Positions 41,262 to 49,051 of a DNA stretch of 64,000 nt are shown here, in pieces; position 1 is the stretch's first letter, and each line of letters starts with the position of its first letter. Under the pieces are notes generated by a model that saw nothing but the letters and a program-made list of their open reading frames with translations, was not told the origin of the DNA and made no database searches. The stretch comes from VRUE01 sp963728835 (GTDB lineage Bacteria > Actinomycetota > Thermoleophilia > Solirubrobacterales > 70-9). The position numbers and the translations under genes are program-made. The stretch spans positions 248,001-312,000 of the forward strand of contig CAVSKZ010000003.1 of assembly GCA_963728835.1 (NCBI GenBank), given 5' to 3'.

Positions 41262-42155
41262 CTACGCCGCCTCGCGCTCGTGACTGGGCTGCTCACTGGC
41301 CGCGGAGCTCTCGTCTGACTTGCTGGCCGCGGCGCGCTCCTCGTAGGCGTGGCGAGCCCCGTGGTCGACTTCGGTCATCAGCTTGTCGATCTTCATCAGC
41401 CGCCCGATCGCCTCGCGCAGGCCACGCGGGAGCAGGCCGACGAACTTGAACATGGCGCCGTTGGCCCGCGGCACCCAGACGTCGAAGCGAGGGATCTCGA
41501 GCGCGTCGACGATCTCGTTGGCGACGTCCTCGGCCTCGACCGGTTTGACGAAGCGCTGGCCGACCCCCGCCGTCAGTTCGGTGTTGACGACGGTCGGCAT
41601 CACGCAGCTGACCTCGACCCCGCTGCCGCGCAGCTCCTGGCGGACGGCCTCGCTGAGGCCGACGACCGCGTGCTTGGTGGCCGAGTAGGTCGCGATGCCC
41701 GGGACGCCGCCCTTGCCCGCCTGCGAGGCGATGTTGACGATGTGCCCCCCTGCCCGCGGGCGCAGCCTTTCGATCCCCAGCTGGGTGCCGACGATGACGC
41801 CGTAGACGTTGATGTCGAGCTGGCGCTTGATCGAGTCGTCGGCCTCCTCGACGAGCGGCGTCACCGGCATGATCCCGGCGTTGTTGATCAGCACGTCGAC
41901 GGGACCGAGCTCGCGTTCGGCGGCGTCGAGGAAGGCGGTGAAGGAACCGCGGTCGGTGACGTCGAGTGCCAGCGCGACCGTGCCCCCGCCCAGGCTCGCG
42001 GCCGTCTGTTCGGCCAGCGCCAGGTCGAGGTCGCCGATCGCTACGCGGCAGCCCTTGCGGACCAGTGCCGTCGCCGTAGCCTTGCCGATCCCCCGGGCAC
42101 CCCCGGTGATCGCCACGACCTTGCCGCTGAGTGAGCGTCGCTCCTTCTTCGCCAT
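41262..42155 (-). CDS. Short-chain dehydrogenase/reductase
   Basis: Classical SDR of 297 residues. Cofactor loop VAITGGARGIGKAT, NNAGIMPVTPLV, catalytic serine in VNIASQAGKG and the Y-x3-K motif in YSATKHAVVG. An acidic residue after beta-2 (GDLDLALAEQ) favours NAD(H). The C-terminal 80 residues (FVGLLPRGLREAIGRLMKID and a charged tail) are the extension of membrane-associated SDRs, often linked to lipid or steroid oxidation. ATG 42155 follows GGAGGAGG. Its neighbour is a thiolase, hinting at fatty acid or sterol metabolism. Confidence 0.88.
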   Translation of the reverse strand: MAKKERRSLSGKVVAITGGARGIGKATATALVRKGCRVAIGDLDLALAEQTAASLGGGTVALALDVTDRGSFTAFLDAAERELGPVDVLINNAGIMPVTPLVEEADDSIKRQLDINVYGVIVGTQLGIERLRPRAGGHIVNIASQAGKGGVPGIATYSATKHAVVGLSEAVRQELRGSGVEVSCVMPTVVNTELTAGVGQRFVKPVEAEDVANEIVDALEIPRFDVWVPRANGAMFKFVGLLPRGLREAIGRLMKIDKLMTEVDHGARHAYEERAAASKSDESSAASEQPSHEREAA

Positions 42156-42180
42156 CGGGTGCCTCCTCCTCCGGGCGGCC

Positions 42181-43374
42181 TCAGGCCGCCGGCTTGTAGA
42201 CGGTGACCACGGCGGCGCCGCCGAGGCCGATGTTGTGCTGCAGCGCGGTCTTCGCGCCCTCCACCTGGCGCTTGTCGGCCTGGCCGCGCAGCTGCCAGGT
42301 CAGCTCCGAGCACTGCGCCAGCCCGGTTGCGCCAAGGGGGTGGCCCTTGGAGATCAGTCCCCCGGAGGGGTTGACGACGACCTTGCCGCCGTAGGTGGTC
42401 GCTTCTTCGTCAACGAGCTTGTGGCCCTCGCCCTCGGCCGCGAAGCCGAGCGCTTCGTAGGTGATGAGCTCGTTGGCGCTGAAGCAGTCGTGCAGCTCGC
42501 AGACGTCGACTTCCTCCGCCGCGACCCCGGCCTCGGCATAGGCTTCGTCCGCGGCCTGCTTCGACATGTCGGCGCCGACGATCTTCATGCAGTCGGCGTC
42601 CTCGTCGAAGGTGGAGTCGAGGTCGGTGACCATCGCCTGGCCGGCGATCTCGATCGCCTGGTCCCAGAGGCCGTGCTCCTCGACATAGCGCTCGGAGGCG
42701 ACGATCGCGCAGGCCGAGCCGTCGGAGGTCGGCGAGCACTGCAGCTTGGTCAGCGGGTCGTGGATCATCTTCGCCGCCTTGATGTCCTCGATCGTGTACT
42801 CGTCCTGGAACTGGGCATAGGGGTTGTTGACCGAGTGCTTGTGGTTCTTCCAGCCGATCCAGGCGTAGTGGTCGGGGTTGGAGCCGTACTTCTCCATGTG
42901 GTCGCGGCCGGCGTTGCCGAACATCTGCGGAGCCGGCGGGGACTGCTCGGGGTCGCGGATCTCGAACATCCGCATCGCGTGCTTGTCGAGCGCGTTGGTG
43001 CGGTCGGTGTACTTGACGCCGAGGCTGCCCGGCTCCATCTTCTCGAAGCCGACCGCGAGCGCGCAGTCGACGAGGCCGCCCTTGACAGCCTGGCGAGCGA
43101 GGAAGAGCGCCGAGGAGCCGGTCGAGCAGTTGTTGTTGACGTTGACGACCGGGATCCCGGTGAGGCCCAGCTGATAGAGCGCCCGCTGGCCGTAGGTCGA
43201 GTCGCCGTAGCAGTAGCCCGCGTAGGCCTGCTCGACGTCGTCGTAGGAGATGCCGGCGTCGGCGAGCGCCTTCTCCCCCGCCTCCTTAGCCCAGTCCGGG
43301 TAGTCGCCCTCCTTGCTGCCGGGCTTCTCGAACTTGGTCATCCCGACCCCGATCACGAACGTGCGGTTGCTCAA
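42181..43374 (-). CDS. SCP-x-type thiolase (lipid-transfer protein/thiolase)
   Basis: Thiolase-superfamily enzyme of 397 residues related to the thiolase domain of sterol carrier protein X. The nucleophilic cysteine is in VNVNNNCSTGSSAL, the second in CELHDCFSANELIT, and the histidine in GGLISKGHPLGATG. QHNIGLGGAAVVTVYK closes the protein. Such enzymes cleave branched 3-ketoacyl-CoAs, for instance in sterol side-chain or branched fatty acid breakdown. TTG 43374 is preceded by AGGAG. Divergent from the CcdA-like gene. Confidence 0.92.
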   Translation of the reverse strand: MSNRTFVIGVGMTKFEKPGSKEGDYPDWAKEAGEKALADAGISYDDVEQAYAGYCYGDSTYGQRALYQLGLTGIPVVNVNNNCSTGSSALFLARQAVKGGLVDCALAVGFEKMEPGSLGVKYTDRTNALDKHAMRMFEIRDPEQSPPAPQMFGNAGRDHMEKYGSNPDHYAWIGWKNHKHSVNNPYAQFQDEYTIEDIKAAKMIHDPLTKLQCSPTSDGSACAIVASERYVEEHGLWDQAIEIAGQAMVTDLDSTFDEDADCMKIVGADMSKQAADEAYAEAGVAAEEVDVCELHDCFSANELITYEALGFAAEGEGHKLVDEEATTYGGKVVVNPSGGLISKGHPLGATGLAQCSELTWQLRGQADKRQVEGAKTALQHNIGLGGAAVVTVYKPAA

Positions 43375-43442
43375 AGTCTGCTCCTGTGTCGTCGCCGCGC
43401 CCCGCGGGCGAGTTTGGCTGCCTGGCCAGTAAATCTACCGGG

Positions 43443-43448
43443 TACCCT
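43443..43448 (+). promoter_or_regulatory. Leaderless -10 box of the CcdA-like gene
   Basis: TACCCT lies eight bases before GTG 43457. Confidence 0.45.
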
Positions 43449-43456
43449 GAAGGGCC

Positions 43457-44218
43457 GTGATCCTCGCTGCACTGAGCACCGATCCCGCCGCGGGGGTGGG
43501 GATCTTCGCCGCGCTTGCCGCGGGCGTCGTCTCCTTCCTCTCCCCCTGCGTGCTGCCGCTCGTGCCCGGCTACCTCTCCGCGGTCAGCGGCGTCTCCGCG
43601 GCCGAGCTCGAGAGCGCCGGCTGGCGCCGCATCCTCGGCCCGAGCCTGCTCTTCGTCGCCAGCTTCTCGACCATCTTCATCATCCTCGGCCTGACCGCGA
43701 CCGGCCTCGGCTCGGCCCTGCAGGACCACCAGCAGCTCCTGACCAAGATCTCCGGCGCGTTGATCGTCGCCATGGGCGTCCTCTTCGTCGCTTCGCTCTT
43801 CGTCACCCGGCTCAACAGGGAGTGGCACGTCGACGCACTGCTGGAGCGAGCAGGCAGGGGCGGGCCGATCGTCGCCGGCGCCGCCTTCGCGATCGCCTGG
43901 ACCCCCTGCATCGGCCCCACCCTCGGCGCAATCCTCTCGGCTGCCTCGCTCTCGGACTCGGCCGGGCGCGGCGCCCTCCTCCTCGCCGTCTACTCGGCGG
44001 GGCTGGCGATTCCCTTCCTCCTCACCGCCGTCGCCTTCTCCCGCGCTACGACGGCCTTCACGGTGGTCAAGCGCCACTACCAAGCGATCGTCGCCACCGG
44101 CGGCGCGATCCTGATCGCGATGGGCATCCTGATCTGGACCGGCGAGCTCACGCAGCTGAACGCCGAGGCCCAGAGCTGGCTGTCGGGCCTGGGACTGGAC
44201 TTCTGGAACAGCGTCTGA
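43457..44218 (+). CDS. CcdA/DsbD-family transmembrane electron transporter
   Basis: Polytopic membrane protein (about six TM helices, 253 residues) that carries thiol electrons across the membrane. The two redox cysteines are in FLSPCVLPLVPGYLSA and AIAWTPCIGPTLGAIL, the internal repeat typical of CcdA. Usually it feeds cytochrome c maturation or extracytoplasmic thiol reductases; no ResA or CcsB genes are adjacent. GTG 43457 follows a TACCCT box. A palindromic repeat starts eight bases after the stop. Confidence 0.92.
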   Translation: MILAALSTDPAAGVGIFAALAAGVVSFLSPCVLPLVPGYLSAVSGVSAAELESAGWRRILGPSLLFVASFSTIFIILGLTATGLGSALQDHQQLLTKISGALIVAMGVLFVASLFVTRLNREWHVDALLERAGRGGPIVAGAAFAIAWTPCIGPTLGAILSAASLSDSAGRGALLLAVYSAGLAIPFLLTAVAFSRATTAFTVVKRHYQAIVATGGAILIAMGILIWTGELTQLNAEAQSWLSGLGLDFWNSV

Positions 44219-44225
44219 GTTCGAT

Positions 44226-44265
44226 TTGATCGATTGACCACCCCATAGGGGGCACAATCGATCAA
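44226..44265. repeat. Interrupted palindrome, TTGATCGATTG arms
   Basis: Arms TTGATCGATTG (44226-44236) and CAATCGATCAA (44255-44265) pair over 11 bp. The core ACCACCCCATAGGGGGCA is nearly the same as the core of the GTGTCTGAG-arm elements at 8246 and 51161, although the arms differ. It lies between two convergent genes. Confidence 0.85.
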
Positions 44266-44280
44266 TCAGCCGCGGAACGC

Positions 44281-44559
44281 TCAGTTGTTGAGTGGGGCAA
44301 CCGTCTCCAGCTCCTGACCGACGGCCTCGACCTCCTCGAGTCCACCCGCGTCGAGGTCGCGCGAGCAGACGATGCGGAAGCGGCCGGTGCCGATCTCGGC
44401 ATCGGGCACGACCGGCAGCCCCCGGATGTGGTCCCAGCCGAGTCGCTCGACCTCGAACGGGTTCATCCGCACCTCCGCCGCCGGGAACGGGCAGTTGGAG
44501 TTGTGCTGGTCGATCGCCTTGGAGATCGCCTCCAGGTTCTTCGCCTCGGGAGATGCCAT
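44281..44559 (-). CDS. Unrecognised 92-residue protein
   Basis: I do not recognise this protein. It is soluble and acidic, opening MASPEAKNLEAISKAIDQHN, with NPFEVERLGWDHIRGLPVVP in the middle and FRIVCSRD near the end. No TM segment or obvious metal motif. Coding is supported by the clean start: a TAGTAT box lies seven bases before ATG 44559. It is convergent to the CcdA-like gene, and 30 bases downstream of the cupin gene in the same direction. Confidence 0.7.
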   Translation of the reverse strand: MASPEAKNLEAISKAIDQHNSNCPFPAAEVRMNPFEVERLGWDHIRGLPVVPDAEIGTGRFRIVCSRDLDAGGLEEVEAVGQELETVAPLNN

Positions 44560-44566
44560 CGAGCCA

Positions 44567-44572
44567 ATACTA
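44567..44572 (-). promoter_or_regulatory. Leaderless -10 box of the 92-residue protein
   Basis: Reverse-strand TAGTAT, seven bases before ATG 44559. Confidence 0.45.
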
Positions 44573-44588
44573 GAAGCGAGGAGCAGGG

Positions 44589-44994
44589 CTACAGCGTGCC
44601 GGCGGTGTCGTAGGCCTCGCCGGGCGTGGCGCCGAGAGCCAGGAGGCGGAGGCCGTCGGGACCGGCGGTGACCTTGCGCTTGACGGCCGGGCCGACCCGG
44701 ACGATGTGGTCTTGGTCGAGCGGGTAGCGCTCGCCGTCGGCTTCGAGAGTGCCCGAGCCGCGGAGAGCTACATAGACCTCCTCCTGGCCCAGCTGCTGGG
44801 GCCGCTTGGCGAACATCTGGCCGCCGATGCCCTCCCGGGAATGGTCGTGCTCGGGGTATTCGTCGGCGCCGGGCGCCATCTCCTCGATCGAGATGCCGAA
44901 AGAGCTCGACGCCGAGGGCCGCGGCGGCGCGGCGGAGGCTGACTCTGTCGAAGCCCTGGAGGGCCTCGATCTCCTCGATCCTGGTGTGCGTCAC
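44589..44994 (-). CDS. Cupin-domain protein, interrupted by a one-base frameshift
   Basis: Small cupin of about 134 residues. The first frame (MTHTRIEEIEALQGFDRVSL to LGVELF) leaves the family after 32 residues; the second frame carries MAPGADEYPEHDHSREGIGG, the histidine-rich cupin motif 1, and LRGSGTLEADGERYPLDQDH. The join is near 44904, where a TTT run seems to hold one extra T. Deleting it gives ELFGISIEEMAPG across the break. Function unknown; cupins of this size often bind metal and small ligands. It is divergent from dinB. Confidence 0.7.
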
Positions 44995-45054
44995 GTCGGC
45001 GATGCCTGGAAGCTACCCGCGCTCAGCGCGCTCAACCCCGTCCTCATCCCCTCC

Positions 45055-45060
45055 TACCAT
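45055..45060 (+). promoter_or_regulatory. Leaderless -10 box of dinB
   Basis: TACCAT, six bases before GTG 45067; it supports this start over upstream in-frame extensions. Confidence 0.45.
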
Positions 45061-45066
45061 CGGCAT

Positions 45067-46161
45067 GTGGCCTTTCAGCGCACCGTCGCCCACCTCGACA
45101 TGGACGCCTTCTACGCCTCGGTTGAGCTGCGACGGCGGCCGGAGCTGAGGGGGAAGCCGGTCGTCGTCTGCGGGTCGGGGCCGCGGGCGGTGGTGACCAC
45201 GGCCAGCTATGAGGCGCGGAAGCTGGCGGGGATCCACTCGGCGATGCCCGCCGCGGTGGCGCGGCGGCGGCTGCCCGACGCCGTCTACCTGCAGCCTGAC
45301 TTCTCCGCCTACCGGGAGGCCTCGGGAGAGGTGATGGCGATTCTGCGGCGCAACGCCGAGACGGTCGAGGTCGTCGGGCTCGACGAGGCCTATGTCGACC
45401 TGACCGGGATCTTCTCGCCCAAGGCGACGATGCGGCGGATCGCCGCCGAGGTCCGCGAGGAGACCGGGCTGACCTGCTCGATCGGGATCTCCGAGAGCCG
45501 GATGCTGGCGAAGATCACCAGCGAGCTGGGCAAGCCCGCCGGCCTGGTCGTGCTCTCGCGGGCGCAGGCCCTGGAGCGGTTCTCCGCCTCCTCGCCCGGC
45601 CTGATCCCCGGCATCGGGCCGAAGTCCGTCGCCAAGCTCGAGGCGATGGGCATCCGGACCCTGGCGGACCTGCGCGCACAGGACCCATCGACTCTGGAGC
45701 GGTCCTTCGGCCCGCGCCAGGGGCGCTGGCTGCACCGCCGCGCCCGCCTCGAAGACGACACCCCGGTCACGGTCGTGCGCGAGACGAAGTCGCAGTCGAC
45801 GGAGATCACCTTCGACGTCGACGTCGGCGACCGGGCCGAGATGGAGAGGCACCTGAGCGAACTGGGCGAGGAGCTCTGCCGGCGGCTGCGCTCGCGCCAG
45901 CTGGAGGGCCGCACGATCGGGATCAAGGTCCGCCTCGACGACTGGACCAACGCAACCCGCTCGCACACCCTCGACGCACCGACCGACGACCCGGCCGTGG
46001 TCGTGCCGGTCGCCCTCGACCTGCTGCGCGCCTACGACCCCCAGCGGCCGGTGCGGCTGCTCGGCGTCCGGCTCGCAGGCTTCGACGGTGGTGCTGAAGC
46101 GGCAGACGGCCAACCGGAGGTGCCGCCGGGGGGCCAGCTGCATCTGGGCCAGGCGGCCTGA
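45067..46161 (+). CDS. dinB: DNA polymerase IV (Y-family)
   Basis: Error-prone lesion-bypass polymerase. Catalytic carboxylates are in HLDMDAFYASVE and VVGLDEAYVDLTG; SIGISESRMLAKITSELGKP and the HhH region GLIPGIGPKSVAKLEAMGI follow, then the little-finger domain. 364 residues from GTG 45067, in the normal range. The tail lacks an obvious beta-clamp motif such as QLPLF; it ends with a Gly/Gln-rich stretch. No SOS box is visible upstream, and the promoter looks leaderless. Confidence 0.95.
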   Translation: MAFQRTVAHLDMDAFYASVELRRRPELRGKPVVVCGSGPRAVVTTASYEARKLAGIHSAMPAAVARRRLPDAVYLQPDFSAYREASGEVMAILRRNAETVEVVGLDEAYVDLTGIFSPKATMRRIAAEVREETGLTCSIGISESRMLAKITSELGKPAGLVVLSRAQALERFSASSPGLIPGIGPKSVAKLEAMGIRTLADLRAQDPSTLERSFGPRQGRWLHRRARLEDDTPVTVVRETKSQSTEITFDVDVGDRAEMERHLSELGEELCRRLRSRQLEGRTIGIKVRLDDWTNATRSHTLDAPTDDPAVVVPVALDLLRAYDPQRPVRLLGVRLAGFDGGAEAADGQPEVPPGGQLHLGQAA

Positions 46162-46214
46162 GCCTTTACAACGGCTTCGCAGGACCTCTCGGAGCGTGTG
46201 CGAACATTCTCCCC

Positions 46215-47651
46215 GTGAACGGCGACAGGCTCAGCGGACTCGACTCCTCCTTCCTCCACATGGAGAGAGCCGGCGCGCACATGCACGTCGCCTCGGTCAG
46301 CACCTTCGAGGGCCCGGCGCCGAGCCACACGGACTTCCGCGACCACATCGCCGCCCGCCTGCACCTGGTCCCCCGCTTCCGCCAGAAGCTGCGCTTCGTG
46401 CCCTTCAATCAGGGCAGGCCGGTCTGGATCGACGACCCCTACCTCAACATGGAGTACCACGTGCGGCAGACCGCGCTGCCCGCCCCCGGCTCCGAGGAGC
46501 AGCTGCGCAATCTCGCCGCGCGGATCTTCTCCCAGCAGCTCGACCGCAGCAAGCCGCTGTGGGAGCTGTGGCTGGTCGAGGGGCTCGACGGCGACCGCTT
46601 CGCGATCATCGGCAAGAGCCACCACGCCCTCGTCGACGGCATCTCCGGGGTCGACATCACCACCGTCCTCTTCGACGTCGAGAGGGAACCGGCGAACCCG
46701 CCCGTGCGCCCGCCCAAGTGGGCGCCCCGCCCCGAGCCGACCGACCTGCAGCTGCTCGGCGACGCCCTGCGCGAGCGTGCCACCAGCCCGCGCGAGATCG
46801 CCCGCGGCGTGCGCGCCGCCCTGCGCGGCCCGCGCCAGGTCCTGGCCGGCATCGGCGACGCAGGCAAGGTCGTCGGCGCCGGCATGTCGGCGCCGACGAC
46901 CCCGTTCAACGTCGAAATCGGGCCGCACCGCCGCATCGCCTTCGTCCGCACCGAGCTCGACGCGCTGAAGGCGGTCAAGAACGAGCACGGCGGCACCGTC
47001 AACGACGTCGTCCTCTCCGTCGTCACCGGGGCGATCGGGAACTACCTGCGGGCTCGCGGCCACGACACGGAGGACCTGGAGATGCGCGCCATGGTCCCGG
47101 TCAGCGTCCGCGCCGAGGAGGAGCGCGGCGCTCTCGGCAACCGCATCTCGGCGATGATGGCCCCGCTGCCGGTCTGGTGCGAGGCACCGGTCCAGCGCCT
47201 GCACCTGATCACCGAGACGATGGGCGACCTGAAGGGCTCCGGGCAAGCGGTCGGCGCCGAGATCCTCACCCGGATCGTCGACTTCGCCCCGACCACGATC
47301 GCCTCCCAGGCCGCCCGCCTGCAGCCCGCCCAGCGCTTCTTCAACCTCGTCGTCACCAATGTGCCCGGGCCGCAGTTCCCCCTCTTCGTGCTGGGGCGGG
47401 AAATGGAGTCGATCTTCCCGCTCGTGCCGCTGGCCCGACGCCAGGCGCTCTGCGTCGGGATCATGTCCTACAACGGGCAGGTCGACTTCGGCCTCGTCGG
47501 CGACTACGACTCGATGGCCGACCTCGAGAGCTTCGGCCTCGACCTCGAGGGTGCGATCGCCGAACTCACCGGCGCTCCGGCAACGGCCGAGGAGCGGGCT
47601 CAGCGAGCCAGCCGCGCGGAGACGCGGAACGGCGCGCTGTCTGTCAAGTAG
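46215..47651 (+). CDS. Wax ester synthase / diacylglycerol acyltransferase family protein
   Basis: WS/DGAT-type acyltransferase (478 residues) making triacylglycerol or wax esters from acyl-CoA. The catalytic HHxxxDG motif is present in GKSHHALVDGISGV; LSGLDSSFLHMERAGAHMHV opens the protein, and the C-terminal domain has VVTNVPGPQFPLFVLG with MSYNGQVDFGLVGD. Actinobacteria use such enzymes to store neutral lipid. GTG 46215 is the start. Its 3' end overlaps the convergent protease-like gene by 52 bases. Confidence 0.92.
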   Translation: MNGDRLSGLDSSFLHMERAGAHMHVASVSTFEGPAPSHTDFRDHIAARLHLVPRFRQKLRFVPFNQGRPVWIDDPYLNMEYHVRQTALPAPGSEEQLRNLAARIFSQQLDRSKPLWELWLVEGLDGDRFAIIGKSHHALVDGISGVDITTVLFDVEREPANPPVRPPKWAPRPEPTDLQLLGDALRERATSPREIARGVRAALRGPRQVLAGIGDAGKVVGAGMSAPTTPFNVEIGPHRRIAFVRTELDALKAVKNEHGGTVNDVVLSVVTGAIGNYLRARGHDTEDLEMRAMVPVSVRAEEERGALGNRISAMMAPLPVWCEAPVQRLHLITETMGDLKGSGQAVGAEILTRIVDFAPTTIASQAARLQPAQRFFNLVVTNVPGPQFPLFVLGREMESIFPLVPLARRQALCVGIMSYNGQVDFGLVGDYDSMADLESFGLDLEGAIAELTGAPATAEERAQRASRAETRNGALSVK

Positions 47652-48967
47652 GCCCAGTCGAGCCGGCGGGCGCTGAAGCCGGTGGCCCTTGCATCGGCGT
47701 TGACCAGCACCGCGGTGATGCGACCGAATCTCCCCGGTCGCGCCAGGCGCACGGTCATCCGGCCGCCGCGGCGGGCGAAGTCGAGGGTCCTGACGACGTG
47801 GCCGAGGCGCTCGCTGCCGGTCCTGCCCACCAGGGCCAGCCCGGCGGCGATCCCCCGCGGCGCCGCGGCCTCGACGACTAGGGTCCGTCCCGTTCGGGCG
47901 TGGACCCGCAGCAGCTGGAAGGTCGTGTGGTTCAGCTGGCGCCGGCGAACCTGGCCGCCGACCGGCAGGCTTCCCTGCCTGGAGACGTCGGGGTACGAGT
48001 GGCCCTCGGAGAAGATCCGGTCCGTGCGCCACTCGGGCAGGTCGGCGGCGAAGCGGGCGAAGTCCCGGCTGAAGTCCGACCCCCCGGCGGCCTCGATCGC
48101 CGAGCCGTAGGCAGCGACCGAGAACCCTCCCGGCTTCGTATGCACCGCGCGCGACCAGGCGTCGCGCACGACGTCGCGCCCGTAGCGACGCGAGAGCCAC
48201 TCGTTCCAGACCGCGGAGCCGTACTCCTTGATCGAGTTGGCGGTCAGCGGGACGTCATAGCGCTTGGTCCAGCGCCGCACGTAGCGCAGGTAGTCGTCGA
48301 TCCCGTCGTAGACCAGGTCCTCCATCCAGACGGCGGTCGACTCGGCGAACCAGGCGTCCTGATAGGCGTCATAGCCGAACTGGAGGATGTGGGTGTACTC
48401 GTGGGCGAAGGTGACCTCGAGGTCCTGCTGGGGCGAGGTGCCGGGGAACTCGCGCGGGTCGTAGTCGTTGTCGAGCACGAGGTAGCCGTGCATGTGGCGC
48501 GGCAGGCGCCCCCTCGCCCCCTGTCCGCGGTCGGGCGCCGCGTAGCCGAAGAGGGCCCCGCCGATCTGGTCGAGGTAGACGTCGGTCTTGCCCTGCCCGC
48601 CGCCCTCGCGCCCGTCGGACTTCGGCGGTCGCCAGCCGAGCTTCCCGTTCTCGATCTCGTAGACGTGCTCGGCGACCTCCTGGACCTGGACGACGTAGTC
48701 GGGGATCCCGTCGCCGTCGCCGTCGGCCAGCTTCGGCGCGTCGATCCCCTCCGCGACCCAGTGAACGCAGAAGTGGCGGGTGCAGGCGGGCGAGCGCGCC
48801 GCCTCGGGGACCGTGTAGGCGTTGCGGTTGGGGTTGGGGTGATCGGTCGGGCGCGCCGCCGGCGCGCGGAACACCCCCTGGTCGGACGCCGTGACCGCTG
48901 AGGGAAGGGCAAGCAGCAGAGCCGCGGAGGCCAGCGATACCCCTATCGGCCACCGGCGAGCCCGCAC
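47600..48967 (-). CDS. Secreted metalloprotease-like protein (MXAN_6640 family)
   Basis: Exported protein of 455 residues. A Sec signal peptide opens it (WPIGVSLASAALLLALPSAV). HFCVHWVAEGIDAPK is followed by DGDGDGIPDYV, a calcium-loop-like repeat. The putative zinc site is VTFAHEYTHILQFGYD (HExxH form), with AWFAESTAVWMED downstream as the likely third ligand region. A C-terminal beta domain follows. I chose GTG 48967, which has a TAGATT box seven bases upstream and puts the signal peptide at the N-terminus. Proteolysis is inferred from the motif only. Confidence 0.8.
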   Translation of the reverse strand: MRARRWPIGVSLASAALLLALPSAVTASDQGVFRAPAARPTDHPNPNRNAYTVPEAARSPACTRHFCVHWVAEGIDAPKLADGDGDGIPDYVVQVQEVAEHVYEIENGKLGWRPPKSDGREGGGQGKTDVYLDQIGGALFGYAAPDRGQGARGRLPRHMHGYLVLDNDYDPREFPGTSPQQDLEVTFAHEYTHILQFGYDAYQDAWFAESTAVWMEDLVYDGIDDYLRYVRRWTKRYDVPLTANSIKEYGSAVWNEWLSRRYGRDVVRDAWSRAVHTKPGGFSVAAYGSAIEAAGGSDFSRDFARFAADLPEWRTDRIFSEGHSYPDVSRQGSLPVGGQVRRRQLNHTTFQLLRVHARTGRTLVVEAAAPRGIAAGLALVGRTGSERLGHVVRTLDFARRGGRMTVRLARPGRFGRITAVLVNADARATGFSARRLDWAYLTDSAPFRVSARLAR

Positions 48968-48974
48968 GCGGGGC

Positions 48975-48980
48975 AATCTA
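48975..48980 (-). promoter_or_regulatory. Leaderless -10 box of the secreted metalloprotease-like gene
   Basis: Reverse-strand TAGATT, seven bases before GTG 48967; it decides that start. Confidence 0.45.
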
Positions 48981-49051
48981 CAGGCCGGCCATGCGCGCCC
49001 AGCCGGCCGCGGCGGCGATACTTCAGGCGTGAGCGTCCCGAGGAAGCCCGC

